A stretch of DNA of 64,000 bases from Ursus arctos (Eukaryota > Chordata > Mammalia > Carnivora > Ursidae), in contig NC_079873.1 of the NCBI RefSeq assembly GCF_023065955.2, forward strand, positions 101,656,128 to 101,720,127. Reading direction: 5' to 3'. Under the pieces are notes generated by a model, which saw nothing but the letters and a program-made list of their open reading frames with translations, had not been told where the DNA came from and searched no databases. The position numbers and the translations under genes were made by a program. Positions 58,117 through 64,000 of this stretch are shown here, in pieces; the stretch's first letter is position 1; the number at the start of each line of letters is the position of its first letter.

Positions 58117-61100
58117 AATTCTCTCTCTCAGTTCTTAGTGTCAATGTTAATGGCTTAAATGCTCCCATAAAGCGCCACAGGGTTGCAGATTGGATAAAAA
58201 GAAATGACCCATCCATTTGCTGTCTACAAGAGACTCATTTCAAACCCAAAGATGCATTCAGACTGAGAGTAAGGGGATGGAGTACCATCTTTCACGCAAA
58301 TGGACCTCAAAAGAAAGCTGGGGTAGCAATTCTCATATCAGATAGATTGGATTTTAAATTAGAGACTATAGTTAGAGATGCAGAAGGGCACTATATTATT
58401 CTTAAGGGAAGTATTCAACAAGTGGATATGACAATTATAAATATATATGCCCCCAACGGGGGAGCAGCAAGATACACAAGCCAATTCTTAACCAGAATAA
58501 AGAGACATATAGATAAAAATACATTAATAGTAGGGGACCTCAACACTCCACTATCAGAAATAGACAGAACACCCTGGCAAAGACTAAGCAAAGAATCAAA
58601 GGCTTTGAATGCCATACTCGACGAGTTGGACCTCATAGATATATATAGAACACTACACCCCAGAACCAAAGAATACTCATTCTATTCTAATGCCCATGGA
58701 ACATTCTCAAGAATAGACCATGTTCTGGGACACAAAACAGGTCTCAACCAATACCAAAAGATTGAAATTATCCCCTGCATATTCTCAGACCACAATGCTC
58801 TGAAATTGGAACTCAACCACAAGGAAAAATTTGGAAGAAACTCAAACACTTGGAGACTAAGAACCATCCTGCTCAGGAATGACTTGATAAACCAGGAAAA
58901 CAAAAATCAACTTAAACAATTGATTGAGACCAACGAGAATGAAAACACAACAGTCCAAAACCTATGGAATACTGCAAAGGCAGTCCTAAGGGGGAAATAC
59001 ATAGCCATCCAAGCCTCACTCAAAAGAATAGAAAAATCTAAAATGCAGTTTTTATATTCTCACCTCAAGAAGCTGGAACAGCAACAGAGGGACAGGCCTA
59101 ATCCACGCATGAGGAAGCGGGTGACCAAGATGAGAGCAGAAATCAATGAATTAGAAACCAGAAGCACAGTAGAGCAAATCAACAGGACTAGAAGCTGGTT
59201 CTTTGAGAGAATCAATAAAATTGACAAACCACTGGCAAGACTTATCCAAGAGAAAAGAGAAAGGACCCAAATTATTAAAATTATGAATGAAAAAGGAGAG
59301 GTCATGACCAACACCAATGAAATTGGAAGGATTATTAGAAACTATTATCAACAGCTATATGCCAAAAAACTAAGCAATCTGGAAGAGATGGAGGCCTTCC
59401 TGGAAACCTATAAACTACCAAGACTGAAACAGAAAGAAATTGATTTCTTAAACAGGCCAATTAATTATGAAGAGATTGAGTCAGTGATAAACAACCTTCC
59501 AAATAACAAAACTCCAGGCCCGGATGGTTTTCCTGGGGAATTCTACCAAACATTCAAAGAAGAAATGATACCTATTCTCCTTAAGCTATTTCAAAAATAG
59601 AAACAGAAGGAAAGCTACCAAACTCATTCTATGAGGCCAATATTACTTTGATCATCAAACCAGGCAAAGACCCCATCAAAAAGGAGAATTACAGACTGAT
59701 TTCCCTAATGAATAATGACGCCAAAATCCTCAACAAGATCCTTGCTAATAGAATCCAACATACATTAAAAGGATTATCCATCACGATCAAGTGGGATTCA
59801 TACCTGGGATGAAAGCGTGGTTCAATATTCGCAAATCAATCAGCGTGATACATCATATCAACAAGAAAAGACTCAGGAACCATATGATCCTCTCAATCGA
59901 TGCCGAAAAAGCATTTGACAAAATACAGCATCCTTTCCTGATTAAAACCCTTCAGAGTGTAGGAATAGAAGGTACATTTCTCAATCTCATAAAAGCCATC
60001 TATGAAAAGCCTACTGCAAATATTATTCTCAATGGGGAAAAGCTGGAAGCCTTTCCCTTAAGATCAGGCACTCGACAAGGATGCCCACTCTCGCCACTAT
60101 TATTCAACATAGTACTAGAAGTCCTTGCAACAGCAATCAGACGACAAAAAGGGATCAAATGTATCCAAATCGGCAGAGAAGAGGTCAAAATGTCTCTCTT
60201 CGCAGATGACATGATACTCTATATGGAAAACCCAAAAGAATCCACGCCCAAACTATTAGAAGTTACAGAGCAATTCAGTAATGTGGCGGGATACAAAATC
60301 AATGCTCAGAAATCAGTTGCATTTCTATACACGAATAATGAGACTGAAGAAAGAGAAATTAGGGAATCCATCCCATTTACAATAGCACCAAAAACCATAC
60401 ATTACCTTGGAATTAACTAAACCAGAGATGTAAAGGACCTATATTCTAGAAACTATAAATCACTCTTGAAAGACATTGAGGAAGACATAAAAAGATGGAA
60501 AAATATTCCATGCTCATGGATCGGAAGAATTAACATAGTTAAAATGTCCATAGTACCCAGAGCAATCTTCACTTTCAATGCTTCCTGATCAAAATACCCA
60601 GGACATTTTTCAAAGAACTGGAACAAATAGTCCTTAAATTTGTATGGAAACAGAAAAGGCCCCGAATCTCCAAGGAACTGTTGAAAAGGAAAAACAAGGC
60701 TGGGGGCATCACAATGCCGGATTTTGAGCTGTACTACAAAGCTGTGATCACAAAGACAGCATGGTACTGGCACAAAAACAGACTCATAGACCAATGGAAC
60801 AGAATAGAGAGCCCAGAAATGGACCCTTGGCTCTTTGGGCAACTAATATTTGATAAAGCAGGCAAAAACATCTGGTGGAAAAAAGACAGTCTCTTCAATA
60901 AATGGTGCTGGGAGAATTGGACATCTACATGGAAAAGAATGAAACTTGACCACTCTCTCACACCATACACAAAAATAAACTCCAAATGGATGAAAGACCT
61001 TGATGTGAGACAGGAATCCATCAAAATTCTAGAGGAGAACATAGGCAGCAACCTCTACGACATCGACCAAAGCAACCTTTTTCATGACACATCCCCAAAG

Positions 61101-61928
61101 GCAAGAGAAACAAAAGATAAAATGAACTTATGGGACTTCATCAAGATAAAAAGCTTCTGCACAGCCAAGGAAACAGTCAAAAAAACTAAGAGGCAGCCCA
61201 CGGAATGGGAGAATATATTTGCAAATGACACTACAGATAAAGGACTGGTATCCAAGATCTACAAAGAACTTCTCAAACTCAATACACGAGAAACAAATAA
61301 ACAAATCATAAAATGGGCAGAAGATATAAACAGACACTTTTCCAATGAAGACATACAAATGGCTAACAGACACATGAAAAAATGTTCAAAATCATTAGCC
61401 ATCAAGGAAATTCAAATCAAAACCACACTGAGATACCACCTTACGCCAGTTAGAATGGCAAAAATAGACAAGGCAAGAAACAACAATTGTTGGAGAGGAT
61501 GTGGAGAAAGGGGATCCCTCCTACATTGTTGGTGGGAATGCAAGTTGGTATAGCCACTCTGGAAAACAGTGTGGAGGTCCCTTAAAAAGTTAAAAATTGA
61601 GCTACCCTATGACCCAGCCATTGCACTACTGGGTGTTTACCCCAAAGATACAGATGTAGTGAAGAGAAGGGCCATATGCACCCCAATGTTCATAGCAGCA
61701 TTGTCCACAATAGCTAAATCGTGGAAGGAGCCGAGATGCCCTTCAACAGATGACTAGATTAAGAAGTTGTGGTCCATATATACAATGGAATATTACTCAG
61801 CTATCAGAAAGAACGAGTTCTCAACATTTGCTGCAACATGGACGGCACTGGAGGAGATTATGCTAAGTGAAATAAGTCAAGCAGAGAAAGACAACTATCA
61901 TATGATTTCTCTCATCTATGGAACATAA
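58104..61928 (+). pseudogene. L1 ORF2, copy 2, endonuclease intact, RT broken
   Basis: Opens with ATG 58104 and stays open for 498 codons. The apurinic-type endonuclease looks complete, with active-site residues at N14, E43, Y115, D145, N147, D205, D229 and H230, the same numbering as known for human L1, which supports this start. A 1-base loss in an A-run gives a TAG at 59598-59600. RT motifs follow in frame 59791-60420 with [16 protein letters not shown] and FADD (60199-60210). Further breaks: TAA at 60418, a small deletion near 60583, TAG at about 61551 and TAG in the C-terminal frame near 61755. The zinc-knuckle block lies near 61480-61540. Confidence 0.93.
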
Positions 61929-62229
61929 GAACTAGGAAGATCGGTAGGGGAAGAAAGGGATAAAGAAAGGGGGGGTAATCAGAAGGGGGAATGAAACATG
62001 AGAGACTATGGAGTATGAGAAACAAACTGAGGGCCTCAGAGGGGAGGGGGTGGGGGAATGGGATAGACCGGTGATGGGTAGTAAGGAGGGCACGTATTGC
62101 ATGGTGCACTGGGTGTTATATGCAACTAATGAATCATGGAGCTTTACATCGGAAACCAGGGATGTACTGTATGGTGACTAACATAATATAATAAAAAATC
62201 ATTAAATTAAAAAAAAGGAGTTGGTCATA

Positions 62230-64000
62230 AAGGCGCATAAGCCAGTTTTAAGGCATGAAGGATGGAAATTAAGGACAAGAAGCCCAGTGATGTAGTGCTA
62301 AGTTTGTCCAAGGCCAGAGGCAGAGCCTGAGGGCAGAAAGATAAATCTAGTACTAGGGAAGCAGTGGAGATTACTAGTTAGAAGTGGGCTCTGAATTCAG
62401 ACTACCTAGCTCAAATTCTTCCTCTTCCATTTGCTAAAGTGTGACACTGAAGAAGATACTTCACTTGAGACCCAATGTCCTTGTCTAAATCATGGGATTA
62501 TGATACAATAGCACCTCCTTCATAAGGTAGTTGAGAGGATGAAATGACACAATCTATGAACAAAGCTTGGCACAGTACCCAGCACAACTATTACTTTTAG
62601 CATCATCATTATTCTTATTAACAGAGCTTAAATCCAAAATACCAGCCTATAGCTAGAGACCCCAATCAGAGTCCCAGGCAAGGAGCAGTTGTAGGGTTGC
62701 TATGACAGAACATCTTAAGTAAGACTGTATTTGACTTCCTTTATCCTGCTTTGTTCCCTGCTCCACTCCACTCCCATTTCTTTCTCCTAGAAGTTAGGAT
62801 CTTGTCCCCATGAATGCCTATTTGGATTTGTTCTCCAAAGTGGAACTACAGAGAGTGCAAGTGCCTTAACAAGGTTCTCCATAACCTGTACACTCTTTTC
62901 CTCTTCAGTCTCATTTGCCATCATCTCATTCTTACATTTTATCTTCTAGGTACACTGAATTGTTCATAGGCTTCACATACTCTCTTGTGCCTCTGTGCCT
63001 TAGTTCAAATTGTTCCATCTGCTTAGGAAGCCCTCATTCATGCAGCAAATAATTGAGAATGTCTGCCAGCACTGTTTCAGATTCTGAGGAGACAGCAGTG
63101 TCCACAACAGATAGAATTCACTTACCTTTGTGGCACTTATATTCTAGTGGGGGGATTGATAATAAATGTGTAAATAAAACAAAAAATACAATGACAGATT
63201 GTGACAAGTGCTAGGAAAAATGAAGAAAGAGTAATGAAATAGAAAAAAGGTATTATTTTCAACAGAGTAGACAGGAAAGTCTTCTCTGAAAGATGTCATG
63301 TGACTTATTATTAGTATTTCTATCCTGCCCATCCTTCAGGTGTCTGCATCCCTCTTCACCTCTCCAGGAAGCCTGCTCTGAATCACCAGATCAGGAAAAA
63401 TACTTTTCTTCTGGGCTCTCACATCACCCAGTATATGCTGCACACAGTGTCTGACTCATAATAGGCACCCAGTAGAAAGCAGGGTGCTCTAGATATTTAG
63501 GGAATCTACAGGAAGACTAACTTGAATTCAGAAGTTAGTATACTCGTGCATTCATGTATCTTTCTAGAGCAAGTGTTTAGCGATTTTATCATATTCTCAA
63601 AGAATAAATGACCTCATCAAAGGGTAAAACCTACTGCTGAGTTGATGGTCAGTGAGCCATCAAATTTCACTGCCTCCTTATGAGTACTGCATTAGCTCTC
63701 CTTGGATGCTCTGTCTCAGAGGTATGTATGGCTTTATGCTGAATTAGTACCCACAATAATTCATTTCTTTAATGTATTTAATTCTCCTTTATTAAGTAGC
63801 AAAAATATACCAGCCACCATGTTAAGCACAGTGGGGGGGGGGGGGCTAAAGGGATGAGGTCCAAACATAGAGCAGAGCAAAGGCCTCATGCTATTTCCTC
63901 ACATGTATCCATTCTCCTCTATTTGGTCATAAACTCCTATAAAGACAGAACCCCTTGCTGTGTTTTCTCCTTTATCTCCCTTTAGTTCTTAATGTGAAAT
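62230..64000. other. non-genic with MIR and L2 remnants
   Basis: No supported gene. 62380-62600: sense MIR ('gtgggctctgaattcagact', 'ttgagaggatgaaatgaca'). 63040-63310: antisense L2 ('tggcacttatattctagtgg'). 63320-63480: sense L2 ('caccagatcagg', 'tgtctgactcataataggc'). Confidence 0.5.
63833..63845 (+). repeat. G13 homopolymer
   Basis: Thirteen G in a row within 'cagtg...ctaaa'. Length is likely variable between individuals and between assemblies. Confidence 0.9.

Larger units (their letters stand above)
56832..62215 (+). mobile_element. young LINE-1 copy 2, complete at both ends but with spliced 5' UTR
   Basis: Starts with the L1 5' end (YY1-like aagatggcgg at 56841-56850) and ends with the young L1 tail. 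A perfect 14-bp duplication aggagttggtcata (56818-56831 and 62216-62229) flanks it. The 5' UTR reads as in copy 1 up to 'tattgag' (56997), then jumps to the tail of the CAN-SINE (56998). This removes the equivalent of 612-1621, i.e. the promoter monomers and most of the SINE. The missing block has GT...AG ends, so I infer reverse transcription of a spliced L1 RNA. Such a copy would have lost much of its promoter. Confidence 0.95.

Noticed and set aside
1..64000. Bacterial or phage system, CRISPR array, operon
   Set aside because: SINEs, L1s, L2/MIR remnants, poly(A) tails and microsatellites show this is mammalian nuclear DNA. The repeats are transposons and simple repeats.

Overview
The window looks like a gene-poor stretch of a mammalian nuclear genome. 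It almost certainly comes from a carnivoran, and probably from an arctoid caniform such as a bear or seal. The lineage call rests on tRNA-derived CAN-SINEs (box-A-like head 'cctgggtgg', CT-rich middle, A/T-rich (aaat)n tail) in six or more copies with target-site duplications (TSDs), and on one young LINE-1 (L1) family whose copies are nearly identical. I found no host protein-coding gene, tRNA, rRNA or CRISPR. Every long reading frame belongs to an L1.

Layout. 1-442: non-genic DNA with a 152-bp L1 3' stub. 443-6839: full-length young L1 (copy 1) between 18-bp TSDs; its 5' UTR holds GC-rich monomers and a CAN-SINE, and ORF1 and ORF2 are nearly open. 6858-12600: old intergenic DNA with MIR and hAT-like remnants and one SINE. 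12640-25750: a nested block. An old L1 (L1-C) is interrupted by a second old L1 (L1-B), whose 5' region carries about twenty ~70-bp tandem units, and by SINEs, a young truncated L1, an older L1 tail and a tiny stub. 25750-37440: old repeats (L2, MIR), a probable processed retrocopy of an unrecognised transcript, and a 107-bp L1 stub. 37444-39590: a young L1 with 5' inversion (twin priming), inserted in an L2 and later hit by a SINE. 40-52 kb: L2, MIR and older L1 tails. 52387-55442: a composite L1 insertion (antisense tail, nested sense L1, inverted piece) inside one TSD. 56832-62215: a second nearly full-length young L1 (copy 2). 62230-64000: L2 and MIR remnants.

Most notable result. Copy 2 lacks exactly the 5'-UTR segment that in copy 1 runs from a GT donor (612) to an AG acceptor (1620-1621). 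The acceptor lies in the pyrimidine-rich part of the CAN-SINE embedded in the L1 5' UTR. Copy 2 therefore looks like a spliced, re-integrated L1 RNA (SpIRE type) that used a SINE-supplied acceptor. Both copies carry the same SINE remnant at the same place, so the SINE became part of the L1 and travelled with it.

Both young L1s are inactivated by a few lesions. They share a 13-nt ORF1/ORF2 overlap. The 5' monomers and a YY1-like site would drive transcription, ORF1 codes for the RNA chaperone and ORF2 for the endonuclease/reverse transcriptase; the truncated, inverted and tail-only insertions and the SINEs are products of that machinery.
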